Numbered from the stretch's first letter, positions 1 through 9,088 are shown. The stretch is 47,826 nucleotides of DNA from Nemertoderma westbladi (GCA_032718475.1 JAUCBJ010004238.1:1-47826), one strand, 5' to 3'. A program made the numbers and translations. The notes: generated by a model from the letters alone, not told the origin.

Positions 1-39
1 AAGATTAAGGATATGTGCTGGTATTCATAGTCAAAGACG

Positions 40-267
40 ATGCCATCCTATCTGTTACTAGTCTGTATACCGGTACATATCATTAAAACATCCGCTATGC
101 ATCTCCCTACATTCAGAATAGAACAACGATCAGAGCATATATCGCTAATCCGCATGGGAAAGGTTTATGTTATGCATTTTGTTAACAATGAGAATTTTGT
201 AATGTACACATCTGCGACCCTCTACAAAAATATATATAAACTCAATTTTTCTGACAGTGAACTATAA
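40..267 (+). CDS. small unknown ORF, left edge
   Basis: A 75-residue reading frame with no family I recognise. It lies 112 bp upstream of another plus-strand frame (379-801), in AT-rich DNA close to the minus-strand genes of the Maverick-like element. The two plus-strand frames could be convergent genes of that element, whose polymerase region might lie beyond the left edge of the window. That is inference from position only. An in-frame stop lies just upstream of the ATG, so this is not simply the tail of a longer frame. It could also be chance. Confidence 0.2.
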   Translation: MPSYLLLVCIPVHIIKTSAMHLPTFRIEQRSEHISLIRMGKVYVMHFVNNENFVMYTSATLYKNIYKLNFSDSEL

Positions 268-378
268 TTTTGTTAAACAAAAGAAGAAAAAAATATCAGT
301 AGGCCTACCTATTCAATTTAAAGATACTCTTTCCAGTGCCTAGTTACTACGACAACGATAACTTACCTCAATACGAAC

Positions 379-801
379 ATGACATTCGCCTTTTTCAATA
401 ACCGTGAGTTGACGAGTTATATCAAAATCGAATTGCAATCAAGCGACGAAACATATCTCACAGCATCCAATATTGCTGAGATGGAGTTGCGATATATAAA
501 CAAAAAATTTGAGATCGGGTTTACTTCGATGGAATATGGAGTAGGTCAAGTAGGTGGTCTACATTTATCGCCTACAATGCTTGAAATTTCAAAAGATTTC
601 TCGCTTGTTATAAAAATACAACCATCGCGAATATCGGGAAGCTCACCCTCTTGCGAAAATTGGGAGAATGATGTTGATGACTCGCTTCACTTCAATATAC
701 CAACACAAAGACCGGTAGAAGTTAGCCAGCCTATAAACAACCATTTACAGGTACCGGCAAGGGAGGAAACTCTACAGAGGGACCCGCATATAGGACTATA
801 A
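379..801 (+). CDS. unknown 140-aa protein, possible element gene
   Basis: An ATG-started frame of 140 residues. Residues 1-95 look like ordinary coding sequence, with alternating hydrophobic and charged residues and few low-complexity runs. The C-terminal third is rich in Pro, Ser, Asn and Gln. There is no signal peptide, membrane segment or recognisable catalytic motif. It runs toward the minus-strand Maverick-like genes that end at 1916, so it may be a convergent gene of that element or a host exon. I do not recognise the family. Confidence 0.35.
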   Translation: MTFAFFNNRELTSYIKIELQSSDETYLTASNIAEMELRYINKKFEIGFTSMEYGVGQVGGLHLSPTMLEISKDFSLVIKIQPSRISGSSPSCENWENDVDDSLHFNIPTQRPVEVSQPINNHLQVPAREETLQRDPHIGL

Positions 802-1915
802 AAGGTATAGTCTAATACAGTAATAAATTTAGGGTTGTTGTTATTGTTATTGTTATTGTTAGGCCTATCAGTTATTGTTGCTTATAAAACTTAGTAGACT
901 GAATCTATTTTATATATAATTAAAAAAAAAAGCGAATACATAAATAAACTAACTATGTTTTATATAGGCCCCCGTCAACATAGAGTGAATGTTAGTAACA
1001 GAGAATGTGGTGGATTTTATATAGGCTTAGTTAGGTATACTGCGGACCACACCTATTGTATCCGCGTGGAGCCATTATATGACTGGTTGAATGATGGGGT
1101 TCCTGACTAAAAGTTAACGGTATAGCATACAACATAAAGTGAATGTTGAAAGTTAGTAACAGAGAGTGTGAGGGGATTTTATAGGTCCAATAGCGCTACC
1201 GGTACCTAACTACACCTATTGTGTCTGTGAGGTAGTCAGCTTTCAGTTGAGGAGTAGTCATTAGGCCTATATGCCTAACCGAATGAAGGTGTACCTTACC
1301 TATCCGTAAACCATATTGGGTCCACATGCGAAAAAGGGCCCCGCATAAAGTTAACTATAGCTGTATAGGCTTACCTATGCAACAGTAGCACGCAGTAATG
1401 TAGATTAGACCAATTAAAGTTGTAAACAGAAAATTGGAAGCATTCAAGTGTAATAGCCTAATCCTTAAATCAAAGAAACCAGCATGCTCTTGCGCTATCC
1501 AAGTATACAGGTACAAGAGTGCTACGTTGCTGGTACCAGTAGGCCTATTGTTAGGTGAGCCTCCTCTAATGCTGTATTCACGAACCCGCATGTCGACTTA
1601 ATTTAATTTTATTATTAGTAAGTACGGTACCGGTAACGCTAAAGCTCTGTGGTTGCTGTCGGGGGCCATTCTGTCATTCTACAGTTTAGCGTTGTTGGCA
1701 TATGTAGTTAAACTCTGATACAACCGCCGGCTACCGGTAGGTGCAGGGTGTGTGTGTGTGTGTGTACGTGTGTGTGTGTGTGTGTGTAAACTTAAGTCCT
1801 ACACCTTTAGTCAAACTGAGATATAAAAAAATAGATTTTAATGTTTTTATTATTTTTATTGACATTAAAACAATTATATTATCCCATCACATTACATTAC
1901 ATGCTTAGAGTAAAC
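802..1915. other. non-coding stretch with diverged direct repeat
   Basis: No supported gene. It holds a TTATTG run near 838-860 and a diverged direct repeat of about 100 bp (roughly 975-1070 and 1126-1240; both contain GTTAGTAACAGAGA and CACACCTATTGTRTC). The word TAGGCCTA recurs. A reading frame on the minus strand (1355-1591) shows no protein-like features. This is the last stretch before the minus-strand element genes and may contain the element's end or an internal spacer. I found no terminal inverted repeat. Confidence 0.5.
1749..1787. repeat. (GT)n microsatellite
   Basis: A run of GT dinucleotides interrupted once by AC (GTACGTG). Confidence 0.9.
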
Positions 1916-2518
1916 CTACAGTACATCTTCCACCGCAGTTATTTCTTTCTGTTTATCATCATCATCATCAGTCGCAGTTAAACGCTTTCTCACGAAAAAG
2001 TGTAGAGCCTCATACCCCCCAACGCGTTTTGCTGAGCAGTATCGCAGACAGTTATCCCTTATGTTTAAGTGGAACGTGCATTTACTTTCCACTGTAGTGA
2101 ATCGGTCGTGAAATCGACAAGGTGTTAAATAATCGTGATATTGCTTATATATTCCCAATTTCTCCACCGAATTTGGCTCGAGAACATCGAGTTGGGAAAC
2201 TAATATTGCCCGTTTCAGCAACCCAAATACATGAATATTTTTTTTATATTTTAAATGTCTCTTCATATATTTTTTAAAGTCATCTTGAGAAATGTCCCCG
2301 TAGTCCCAGGGCAAGTGAGAAGTGATATCCCGTAAATTGTTTACGTGAGCTGCATCTAAAGCTGATAACTTAATATTAGACGGGCCTTTAATTAAAAACG
2401 TCTTTACATTAGTTTTGGTGTAATTAGAATCGTATATTGCAAATTCTTTAAATACTACCGGATACTCTTTATTGTCTATCTTATAATATTGAAAATCAAC
2501 AAAAATAATATTATCCAT
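1916..2518 (-). CDS. unknown 200-aa Maverick-type protein
   Basis: The last minus-strand gene of the element, 31 bp after the protease stop. The N-terminus (IFVDFQYYKI, then FKEFAIYD about 14 residues on) has the pattern of an RNase H-fold or DEDD-exonuclease-like first strand with acidic residues. I recall similar proteins of unknown function in insect Maverick-type loci. The middle has the typical W-D-Y-G-D/I block (residues about 90-95) and the tail is acidic (DDDDDK) followed by EITAVED. No experimental role is known to me. Nuclease activity is only a possibility, because the full set of catalytic acids is not evident. The ATG is at 2518, with no better start upstream. Confidence 0.6.
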   Translation of the reverse strand: MDNIIFVDFQYYKIDNKEYPVVFKEFAIYDSNYTKTNVKTFLIKGPSNIKLSALDAAHVNNLRDITSHLPWDYGDISQDDFKKYMKRHLKYKKNIHVFGLLKRAILVSQLDVLEPNSVEKLGIYKQYHDYLTPCRFHDRFTTVESKCTFHLNIRDNCLRYCSAKRVGGYEALHFFVRKRLTATDDDDDKQKEITAVEDVL

Positions 2519-2549
2519 TTTATCTGATAAACAAAAGTTAAATAATTAA

Positions 2550-3002
2550 TTACAAAGTTTGTTGGTTTAATTTATAATAATTAACAAGCCATTTATATAA
2601 TATAATTTCATTGATTTCCACATTATTTGTAAACGCTCTCATTGGATAGATTGTGTGAATACGATTTACCAAATAATAAAGACAGTATAGACCGCATGTG
2701 GTCCTCCTGGGGTCTTGAAATTGTTTGCGTGTAGTACGCCACCTTGCGGAATTTTTCTCAAGCCATTTTTCGATGCATCTGTTTGGATATTTTGGTCCAA
2801 ACGAGTCAAATACTTCGGCCTCATTATCTCGTATATATATCGCGATCCAATGAATCCCAGGCAGATGCTCTTTATCGGTATTTACTATCAAACCATAATC
2901 CTGCCGCTTATTATTATCTAATTTAGGTAATTTATTAGCTGGAAACGCGCCCAAATAGTGACCACCCACTGGAAACATATCAAGGTCCTCTGTAGATAAC
3001 AT
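2550..3002 (-). CDS. adenain-like (Ulp1-type) cysteine protease
   Basis: A 150-residue protease of the adenovirus-proteinase/Ulp1 superfamily. The catalytic set is readable: His51 in GIHWIAIYI, Asp66 in EVFDSFG, Gln96 in KQFQDP, and Cys103 in TTCGLYCLYY. The Gln-to-Cys spacing of 7 matches adenovirus adenain. In Maverick/Polinton elements this protease is thought to mature capsid and core proteins. Candidate substrates with Gly-Gly sites are its neighbours at 4304-4828 and 8104-8487. It is intact, starts 2 bp after the stop of the upstream F54H12.2-like gene and reads in the same direction. Length is slightly short of the roughly 200 residues typical of adenovirus but normal for Mavericks. 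Confidence 0.88.
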   Translation of the reverse strand: MLSTEDLDMFPVGGHYLGAFPANKLPKLDNNKRQDYGLIVNTDKEHLPGIHWIAIYIRDNEAEVFDSFGPKYPNRCIEKWLEKNSARWRTTRKQFQDPRRTTCGLYCLYYLVNRIHTIYPMRAFTNNVEINEIILYKWLVNYYKLNQQTL

Positions 3003-3004
3003 AC

Positions 3005-4263
3005 TTAATCGATATGTATTTCTTTCCTGCTATTTAAACTTAATGATTGATCATAAATATTAAAAACGATTACATTTATGGTTTCAACCAACGGTTCGGC
3101 AAATCTTAATTTTAATTGACCGTTAGTATATATCGACGGTTGCGGATCTCTAACGTAGCCGTCGGCGGTTAGGTCCCAGGATAGGATGGGACAATTACCT
3201 AAGTAGGTTTCATGGTCTATATTATTACCTCCATAACCGTTAATATATGTATTAATGTTCTTCATTAATTGAGTATACTCAAAAATATATGTTCCATCTG
3301 TAAAATTAGGTTCGTATATTACACCCCCTACTGGAAGACCGTCTACAATCAGTTCCGCGCGTCTAAGGTTAAAATGTTCAAATTTCAAGGGATTGCTAAT
3401 TAATTCTCCCGAATAAGCGTTATTTGTTATGAAGCCAATAATAACTAATTTGGTTTTTTACCATCAAATATGTTTGTTTGGGTGTAATTTGTGGTTTGAG
3501 CGGGAATAGTAAATGTTGTCACCTCCTTTTTTTGAAATTGATATTCAATATCGTAACTCTCTAAACCTTTTAGGTGACTGCTTTCTATTACTGGATTAAC
3601 CTCCATTCTAGGGATTAGAATCTTTATTTCATCTAATTCTAACCGAAGATTTGTCACAGCGTTTGCGTTAGGAGTGATTTTAAAAATAAACGAATTTGAT
3701 ACTTTTCTAAAATGCATTCTTAAATCATACCCGGGTTGTATTATTTTAGTTTCAGTATCAAAATCAATTGTCAATCCACTTACAAATTGCATTTGTTTAC
3801 TAAAGGCATCGGCAATAGGATGCGCGCCGGGATCAATTTCATTTCCGTGTTCAGATAAAGGTTGATGAAAGCCACCCGCACCCAGTAGCCCATTTTTATC
3901 CTCGTAAGTTGTAAATAATAAATTGGATAAGTACGACTTGTAGAAATAATGGTTATTGCTATTTTCAACCTGCTTCTCATTAAGGTCTATTTTAATATCA
4001 CTCCACATAGTTTCAGCGGGGTAATTCAGCATATAAATATGGGAGTTTTCAAGTCGTCTATCCCAGCGTACAGTACATTTTGTAATTAATAACGCGTCTT
4101 GCAGTTTCGTATAGAATTCATTGGATCTCGGTACAAGGAACGTGACCTCCCTAGATTCACTTCTGAGATTAGATACGGGGTAAATTGTTTCATAATGCTT
4201 TGCTTTAAATTCAGTCTGTATTGGCTGTGTAGAAAATAAATCTAATTCCTTAATAATTGACAT
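3005..4263 (-). pseudogene. F54H12.2-like structural protein, frameshifted
   Basis: Two open segments, 4263-3445 (272 aa) and 3388-3005 (127 aa), form one gene of about 420 codons. The first carries the family N-terminus (LDLFSTQPIQ) and central DIKIDLN and YDIEYQF regions. The second carries the C-terminal block (FAEPLVETINVIVFN). The sequence between them is open only in the second frame and reads as family-typical protein, so a shift of one base equivalent to -1 lies in the A-rich stretch about 3447-3460, just before a TAG at 3445-3447. The family is named after C. elegans F54H12.2 and accompanies the Maverick integrase in many animals. A virion structural (capsid) role is inferred. The break may be a mutation, a homopolymer sequencing error, or programmed frameshifting. 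Confidence 0.72.
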
Positions 4264-4303
4264 TATTAAAAAATACTTTTTACGCAGTGTTTCAGTTTAC
4301 CCT

Positions 4304-4828
4304 TTATTTTTTATTTTTATTACTACGTCGATGATGTATGTTCATAGACATTGGTCTAGCGGGTCGCTTTAAATCTCTATAAACTTTTTCTACAACCGAC
4401 CTTGTTGACGGTTTCATTTTATTTAATGCTTTATTAATAACCGTATTAGCCTGCTGATGTAAGACCCGCTTACCTTTTGGTATTACGTGTTGTCTCATAA
4501 ATTTTGTGGTAAATGGTAAAGCTTTCTGTAAAACTTTTTTAGCTAATGGCTTACCAAATTTTTTCAATGTCGATAAGGCGTCTGTAAATATACCTTCTCC
4601 GTGTTGATTTGCCCGCATACCTCTACGATAACGCTGAAAACGACGTTGTTTTAAGTTTGGACCAAATGTGCCGATTTGTTGACCGTAAGGGTCAATATAT
4701 GAACCACCTCGAAAAACAGGAACTTGCGTCGAACCTCTGGTACTTCTACCACCTTTAAAAACAGCAAGATTAGAGTCTGAACCACCATATTGAGGTTTAC
4801 TGTATCTTTGAAATAAATCAGAATCCAT
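4304..4828 (-). CDS. basic core-like virion protein
   Basis: A 174-residue, strongly basic protein rich in Arg and Lys (RRFQRYRRGMR and a C-terminal HHRRSNKNKK). The N-terminal part has several Gly-Gly motifs (QYGGSD, FKGGRS, FRGGSY) and a GEGIF segment resembling adenain-type cleavage sites. This is the profile of DNA-condensing core proteins in adenovirus-like and Maverick-like elements, so a role in packaging the element's DNA is inferred from composition and position. No enzymatic motif is present. It starts 2 bp downstream of the stop codon of the gene at 4830-5684 and precedes the F54H12.2-like gene. Intact. Confidence 0.55.
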   Translation of the reverse strand: MDSDLFQRYSKPQYGGSDSNLAVFKGGRSTRGSTQVPVFRGGSYIDPYGQQIGTFGPNLKQRRFQRYRRGMRANQHGEGIFTDALSTLKKFGKPLAKKVLQKALPFTTKFMRQHVIPKGKRVLHQQANTVINKALNKMKPSTRSVVEKVYRDLKRPARPMSMNIHHRRSNKNKK

Positions 4829-4829
4829 T

Positions 4830-5684
4830 TTAATTTATACGTTTAAAGTGTAATGTAATAGAAGTTGTGCCGTATTCAAAATTCAAATCTTTTCCTTCTT
4901 TGTCTGTTATTTCAATATGAATGTATGTTATCTTATATGATTTTTTTACAGGGATATAATGAATTGTATCCTTGACAAATTCTTTATTTATTACGCTACC
5001 ATATTTCACATCATCAGGTATCGCAACACGACGAAGTAAAGCTAAACCAAAATCGTTAATATATTGATTTTCAATTATATTAGTAGTCACGTACATGTTC
5101 GACTTAGGTTCTGGAATAGAATTGGGTGGTTGAGGGCATAAAAATACCATCTGGTAAGCTTTTTCTCCATTTCCGATAACCTTTATTAAATAACCCTTTA
5201 TATTATTTTTCATCTTCAAAATAATTTTAAAATTTGGATTTAAATTCGCGCCGAGATTATTTTCAGTAATTCCAAAATAATAGGCTAATTGTTGACCTAT
5301 AAATAACTCTCGCACAGTTTTCCCTAAAATAAATTGCAACCTATTTTGCTGAGTATTTTCAACTATTTGTAATTTATCTTTCAACGCCCCCGTGTTAAAA
5401 TAATCTATAATGTCATTGATACTGTAGAACAAACCGGATGGAAGTGTATCCTCAAAATTTTTTTTTCCTTTTTTTAATAAAATAACATTCTCTACATTGT
5501 TATACATGGACGGCAACGTTGCTAAGTAAAATATACTTTTTATACCTACCACCCAGTTTTCGTTTGGATTTATAGGTAAGGCGCCGTGGAAATTTATCTG
5601 ATAATTACTAGCGCTATTGCGGGGAAAATCAATTGGACAGGAATTACTTGGTAGTCTAACGTAGAACTCATCCATCACCGCCAC
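4830..5684 (-). CDS. putative minor structural protein, paralog 2
   Basis: An intact 284-residue protein starting with a family signature near the N-terminus: FYVRLPSNSCPIDFPRNSAS, then a GALPI segment and WVVGIKSIFY. I recognise this as a family found repeatedly beside F54H12.2-like genes in animal Maverick-type elements. A minor capsid or penton-like role is inferred, not shown. It is a paralog of the gene immediately upstream (5668-6540), with the same N-terminal layout. The first ATG (5684) overlaps the upstream stop by 17 bases; a second ATG at 5675, directly before the DEFYV signature, is an equally good start. It ends in an alternating hydrophobic strand (SITLHFKRI) mirrored in the paralog (VITLKLIRG). 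Confidence 0.62.
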   Translation of the reverse strand: MAVMDEFYVRLPSNSCPIDFPRNSASNYQINFHGALPINPNENWVVGIKSIFYLATLPSMYNNVENVILLKKGKKNFEDTLPSGLFYSINDIIDYFNTGALKDKLQIVENTQQNRLQFILGKTVRELFIGQQLAYYFGITENNLGANLNPNFKIILKMKNNIKGYLIKVIGNGEKAYQMVFLCPQPPNSIPEPKSNMYVTTNIIENQYINDFGLALLRRVAIPDDVKYGSVINKEFVKDTIHYIPVKKSYKITYIHIEITDKEGKDLNFEYGTTSITLHFKRIN

Positions 5685-6540
5685 CCCGTATTAACTTAAG
5701 TGTTATAACAGTGCGACCTCCGCTGAAGTTAATTAATTGGCCTTGGCCGTCACGTAAAGTAATTAAGATTGTTTTTAGTTTTTTATTCAACAATGGGAAA
5801 TAGCAAATGCTCTCGTATTCGTGATTAATATATTTTCGATTTAATTGCGTTAAAGGGCAGGTTCTTAAGAGCGGAGCTAAAGCGTCGCCAACAAATGAGC
5901 TCTTAATAATATCTGTGTATATGAAAATTGTATCTTTATTACGTGTTATATTTGTGGGAGCTGGAAAATCTAAAATGCCAATTTCCGAAATTTTTGGCCC
6001 GCTATAATTTAAAATTAATATCGGCTGTTCTATATTGCTTAATTCATCTACTGTAGTGGTACTGTATATATCCCAATTCGGAATATCCAGGTGATTCCGA
6101 TCCAATAACGGTTTTAAGCCTAGAATTTGTATTAAATCACCACGTAGACTTAATTGTATTTTTTTCAACTTTTTAGGAAATTTAAATTTAATTCTAGAAT
6201 TATTTGTATTAAAAATGAATTCGAAATCTCTATATTTCGCTTCAGAATTAAACAGTTTATTTATATCATCAATAATCACTTGAATAGAGTTATGCATACC
6301 AGGAAATAAACTATATAATTTGGCATCTTTTGCATCTACCCCGATTGACAGTGAGATTTAAGTTTGCAGCGTAATATTACTGTATGTTGCTTGATATTGA
6401 AGTTCGGCAAGCCCAATTTTAGCGTTTGGACCAATATATAATTCTTCGGCTAAATCAACAGTAAACTCACTAGGATTATTATTGGGATAAGTGTTCAATG
6501 AGCTATCTGAAAGTAGAGTGATATATGTATCTGTGGCCAT
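5668..6540 (-). pseudogene. putative minor structural protein, paralog 1, in-frame stop
   Basis: One frame of 291 codons interrupted by a single TAA at 6358-6360. The N-terminal 60 codons (6540-6361) carry the family signature (YITLLSDSSLNTYPNNNPSE, then KIGLAELQYQ). The downstream part (6357-5668) stays open in the same frame to the TGA at 5668. The length without the stop (about 290) matches the 284-residue neighbour, which strongly supports one ancestral gene. The next in-frame ATG after the stop is at 6297. A nonsense mutation is the simplest explanation; stop-codon readthrough is an alternative. The 3' end overlaps the start of paralog 2, as expected for translationally coupled or compact viral genes. 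Confidence 0.7.
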
Positions 6541-6788
6541 TATTATTATTATTTAAGCTCGCTCTCTCTACTTGACTCCTTTGTACATACAGTATAATGT
6601 TAAATTATAGACATCTGTGACCACATTCATTGCCGCATCTTCTACAGTATATGCGAGGGATCAATATTTTACTGCCTTTATTTAAAGCGGATGAACTATA
6701 GATATAGTAATATCATTCGAGTTAATATTATTGATTAATTATGGTCATATGCGACCAAAATGAATTAATATACAGTATAAACCTAAGC
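6541..6788. other. intergenic spacer of Maverick-like element
   Basis: A 248-bp gap between the integrase and the first structural paralog. AT-rich, beginning with TTATTATTATT. No gene, promoter or terminator could be assigned, although it is the largest spacer inside the element's gene block and a plausible place for a promoter. Confidence 0.4.
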
Positions 6789-7879
6789 TTATTGAATATG
6801 CTGTACCCACGACTGTTTCTTGGATCCGATGAATCGGACTAAATATTCTTTCTTCCCATTGCGTACACGTTCTTTAAGTTTGCCAATATTTTTTTTGTCA
6901 ATTGCTAGATAAATATTACTATTCGGGTGGACCTTTTGGAGTTCGTGAGAATAAAATGAGCCCTTTATTATAGCTCCGGCGCTGTCCTTAATATCGAACA
7001 TTACCGCTGGTACTCTATCCAACCTGACACGATGAATAATAAATAATTCACGTGTCCATTGTTCTCGATAGCCTTTAGCAAAAGCAGTACGAGCAATAGA
7101 TAATCGTACTGTATCTCCAACTTTAAATTTTATTTTCTTGTGATTTATCTGTCTATATTTCCCATATAATCTATTCATTAATTCAGTTTCATTAAATTTA
7201 TTAACTTCAATAGGCGTCATTTTTATTGTCCTATGATACGACCTATTATAAGCCGAGATAAGCTTAGGTAAAATTGTTATCCAAATATTATTTCCCCTTT
7301 GCGTGAAAATTTTGAACATCTTTGTTTTTAAGGTTCTGTTGAATCTCTCGACAATAGCCGCCTTATTCACAGAATACATTACGTAATACTGTATACCTAA
7401 CGTATCTAAATATTTCCTTACAGATTTATTTAGAAACTCAGAACCTTGATCTGTGGCGATTCTGTTTGGTTTTCCTTTCTGGAATATTTTTTGCAATATA
7501 CTAATAATTTCAATACCCTTTTTTGTTTTCATACCATAGGCAAAAGCAAGCCGACTGAAGGCATCAATGCACGTTAATATATAGTTATAATTATTATTTT
7601 GCGATTTATATTGCTGCATATCCACCAGATCTATCATATATATATCTTTTATGCCTCCCGTAAATATTTAGATGTTGGATAATGTTGTCTACGTGGAGCG
7701 TGAAGGGTGTATGTCTTTTGCCCGCTCAACCATTTCTGGGCTTGCGCTGGTTTGATGTTTGCAGCTTTTGCTAATTTTGCAACACTTGCAAATCCCGCGG
7801 GGGATGAAGGATCTAAATAAATTCTTAACAGTTTTTTGTCTAATCTTCGGCTTAAAATCGGTTTCATCTTGCGAGGCAT
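6789..7879 (-). pseudogene. Maverick c-integrase (F54H12.3-like), frameshifted
   Basis: A retroviral-superfamily integrase in two frames. The N-terminal piece (7879-7649, 76 aa) has the family's YLDP.SPAGF and QKWLSGQKTYTLHAP motifs. The catalytic piece (7637-6789, 282 aa) has the DDE triad: Asp3 in MIDLVDM, Asp63 in ATDQGSE and Glu97 in KAAIVERFN, followed by a C-terminal chromo-like region (VRNGKKEYLVRFIGSKKQSW). The linker just upstream of residue 1 of the second piece also reads like the family when taken in that frame, so a one-base loss near 7652-7656 explains the split. The enzyme would join element ends to host DNA. The catalytic core itself is undamaged. Confidence 0.82.
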
Positions 7880-7930
7880 CTTTTCGACAACCGCAAGTAA
7901 TATGTATATTCAAATCTCTTATAAAGGGCA

Positions 7931-8101
7931 TCACCGTAAGAACAACTGAAATTTTTTGATTATTTTCTTTGAAGTTGATGTTTTAAAGGGTTTTCTTTTT
8001 GTAGTATTTACTCTAGGTATATCTTGTGGTTTTAAATCAGTAGCTAACGGTTTACTCGATACTAAATATAATTTTCTAAATGTTACTCCCGTTTTAACCA
8101 T
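7931..8101 (-). CDS. small basic protein, 56 aa
   Basis: A short frame starting at an ATG 2 bp after the stop of the pX-like gene and ending in TGA at 7931-7933. The product is Lys/Arg-rich, with KRKPFKTSTSKKIIKK in its second half, and has no recognisable domain. The tight coupling to the upstream gene and the strand are consistent with a real small virion or DNA-binding protein, but its shortness means it could be chance. Confidence 0.4.
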   Translation of the reverse strand: MVKTGVTFRKLYLVSSKPLATDLKPQDIPRVNTTKRKPFKTSTSKKIIKKFQLFLR

Positions 8102-8103
8102 TA

Positions 8104-8487
8104 TTACCGTCCGCGGTTAATTTTTTTCGCAATAGCAGCCCCAGCGGCAGCGGCACCGGCACTCGTGGCAAGTTTCGCACCAATGCCGAGTAAGGGTATT
8201 AGAAACGGTAGTATGCCTCCAGATTGATTGCTTAACTTTTTTCTGTAACTTGATATATTTTTTGTTTTACGGTTGAGTGATTTCAATACCTTCTTATAGC
8301 GGCGAATATTTCTAAATGAATGAGGGGTCAATTGTACATTACCTTTTAGAACATTTAATGCAGTATTTACAATGAGCCGTATTAATTCGTTACTGGCGGT
8401 ATGGTTAATAAAATAAGTTCTTTGTTGAGGGGTAGCGCTGCGTAGAAATTCCAGTTCGTTACGATATTTCTGCACAAGTCTATTCAT
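8104..8487 (-). CDS. pX-like small hydrophobic/basic protein
   Basis: 127 residues: an N-terminal helical, charged region (residues 1-85, ending LNRKTKNISSYRKKLSNQSG), then a Gly-Gly, then a hydrophobic Ala/Gly/Leu-rich tail (ILPFLIPLLGIG, AGAAAAGAAIAKK) with basic end RGR. This arrangement is typical of the small proteins called pX-like in adintoviruses and Polintons, possibly membrane-active or core peptides. The QSGG before the hydrophobic tail is a plausible adenain-type cleavage site. Function is inferred from architecture and neighbourhood. Confidence 0.55.
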   Translation of the reverse strand: MNRLVQKYRNELEFLRSATPQQRTYFINHTASNELIRLIVNTALNVLKGNVQLTPHSFRNIRRYKKVLKSLNRKTKNISSYRKKLSNQSGGILPFLIPLLGIGAKLATSAGAAAAGAAIAKKINRGR

Positions 8488-8524
8488 TGTTGCAACATTA
8501 TTGAAAATTGTTACAAAATATTAA

Positions 8525-8650
8525 TTATTTATCATTATTATTATTATTATTTTCGCTATTTGCATGTTTATTTTCACACTTATAATAATCTCGATGTTGT
8601 TGCAATAACTTAGAATAGCAAACTGGACATTTTTCATTTAAAATATCCAT
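8525..8650 (-). CDS. 41-aa zinc-finger microprotein
   Basis: A very short ATG-started frame on the element strand. Near its N-terminus it reads CPVC, and 13 residues further CENKH, giving a Cys2-Cys/His arrangement that could bind one zinc ion. The tail is an Asn run (six) and DK. It sits 38 bp upstream of the pX-like gene start. No known family is assigned. Small zinc-binding proteins are common in compact viral genomes, so it is plausible but unproven. Confidence 0.4.
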   Translation of the reverse strand: MDILNEKCPVCYSKLLQQHRDYYKCENKHANSENNNNNNDK

Positions 8651-8815
8651 TTTCCAAATTTTAAAGTAAATTGAAAATAATTACCACAATACACAACAAC
8701 AACAACAAACAAAACTGTTATACTGTATATACAAATACTACTACAATTTTCGATTATTTAAAAACAACAAAATTTTATATATAATCATAAAATATTTATA
8801 ATATAGGGGGAAAAG

Positions 8816-8896
8816 TCAAGAATCAATGATATTATCAACATATTCAACATTATCCGCTGATTCTTCAGGTTCGACAAAGGATTCTTTTGAAATCAT
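8816..8896 (-). pseudogene. 3' end of Maverick gene split by retroelement
   Basis: When the 15.3-kb retroelement and one copy of the ATCAT duplication are removed, the minus-strand frame that starts at 24610 stays open across the junction and continues for 25 more codons to the TGA at 8816-8818. This part is acidic (several Glu and Asp, e.g. SFVEPEESAD). It was separated from its 5' portion by the insertion. Confidence 0.72.
8892..8896. repeat. target-site duplication, left copy (ATCAT)
   Basis: ATCAT immediately precedes the left LTR; the same five bases follow the right LTR at 24243-24247. Five bases is the usual duplication for BEL/Pao elements. Because the LTR starts with TA and the right flank continues with TA, the duplication could be read as up to 7 bp. 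Confidence 0.8.
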
Positions 8897-9030
8897 TATA
8901 GAATTATATTCCCTAAATGCCGTGGATTTTCAAAATTTTATTTTTATTCGAATTAACTTTGTAAAGATTGCTTTGAGTTCTCATTAGTATTGGTTCTATC
9001 ATTTGTACATCTATCGGTCAAGTGGTTCAG

Positions 9031-9088
9031 TAGCTCAGTCGGTAGAGCGTTGGAAATTATATGTGTAGTAGGTGTTGAGTTCGAATCC
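9031..9088 (+). promoter_or_regulatory. tRNA-like pol III A/B boxes in 5' LTR
   Basis: TAGCTCAGTCGGTAGAGCG (9031-9049) is a near-perfect tRNA D-arm/A-box with a pairing GCTC/GAGC stem. GAGTTCGAATCC (9077-9088) is a near-consensus B-box. The flanking acceptor strands do not pair and no good anticodon stem forms, so it is not a functional tRNA gene. It is a tRNA relic or an internal pol III promoter carried by the LTR. Confidence 0.6.

Noticed and set aside
7689-7934. 81-codon frame overlapping the integrase N-terminus
   Set aside because: Different frame from the family-like sequence; at most it reflects another small shift near the start.
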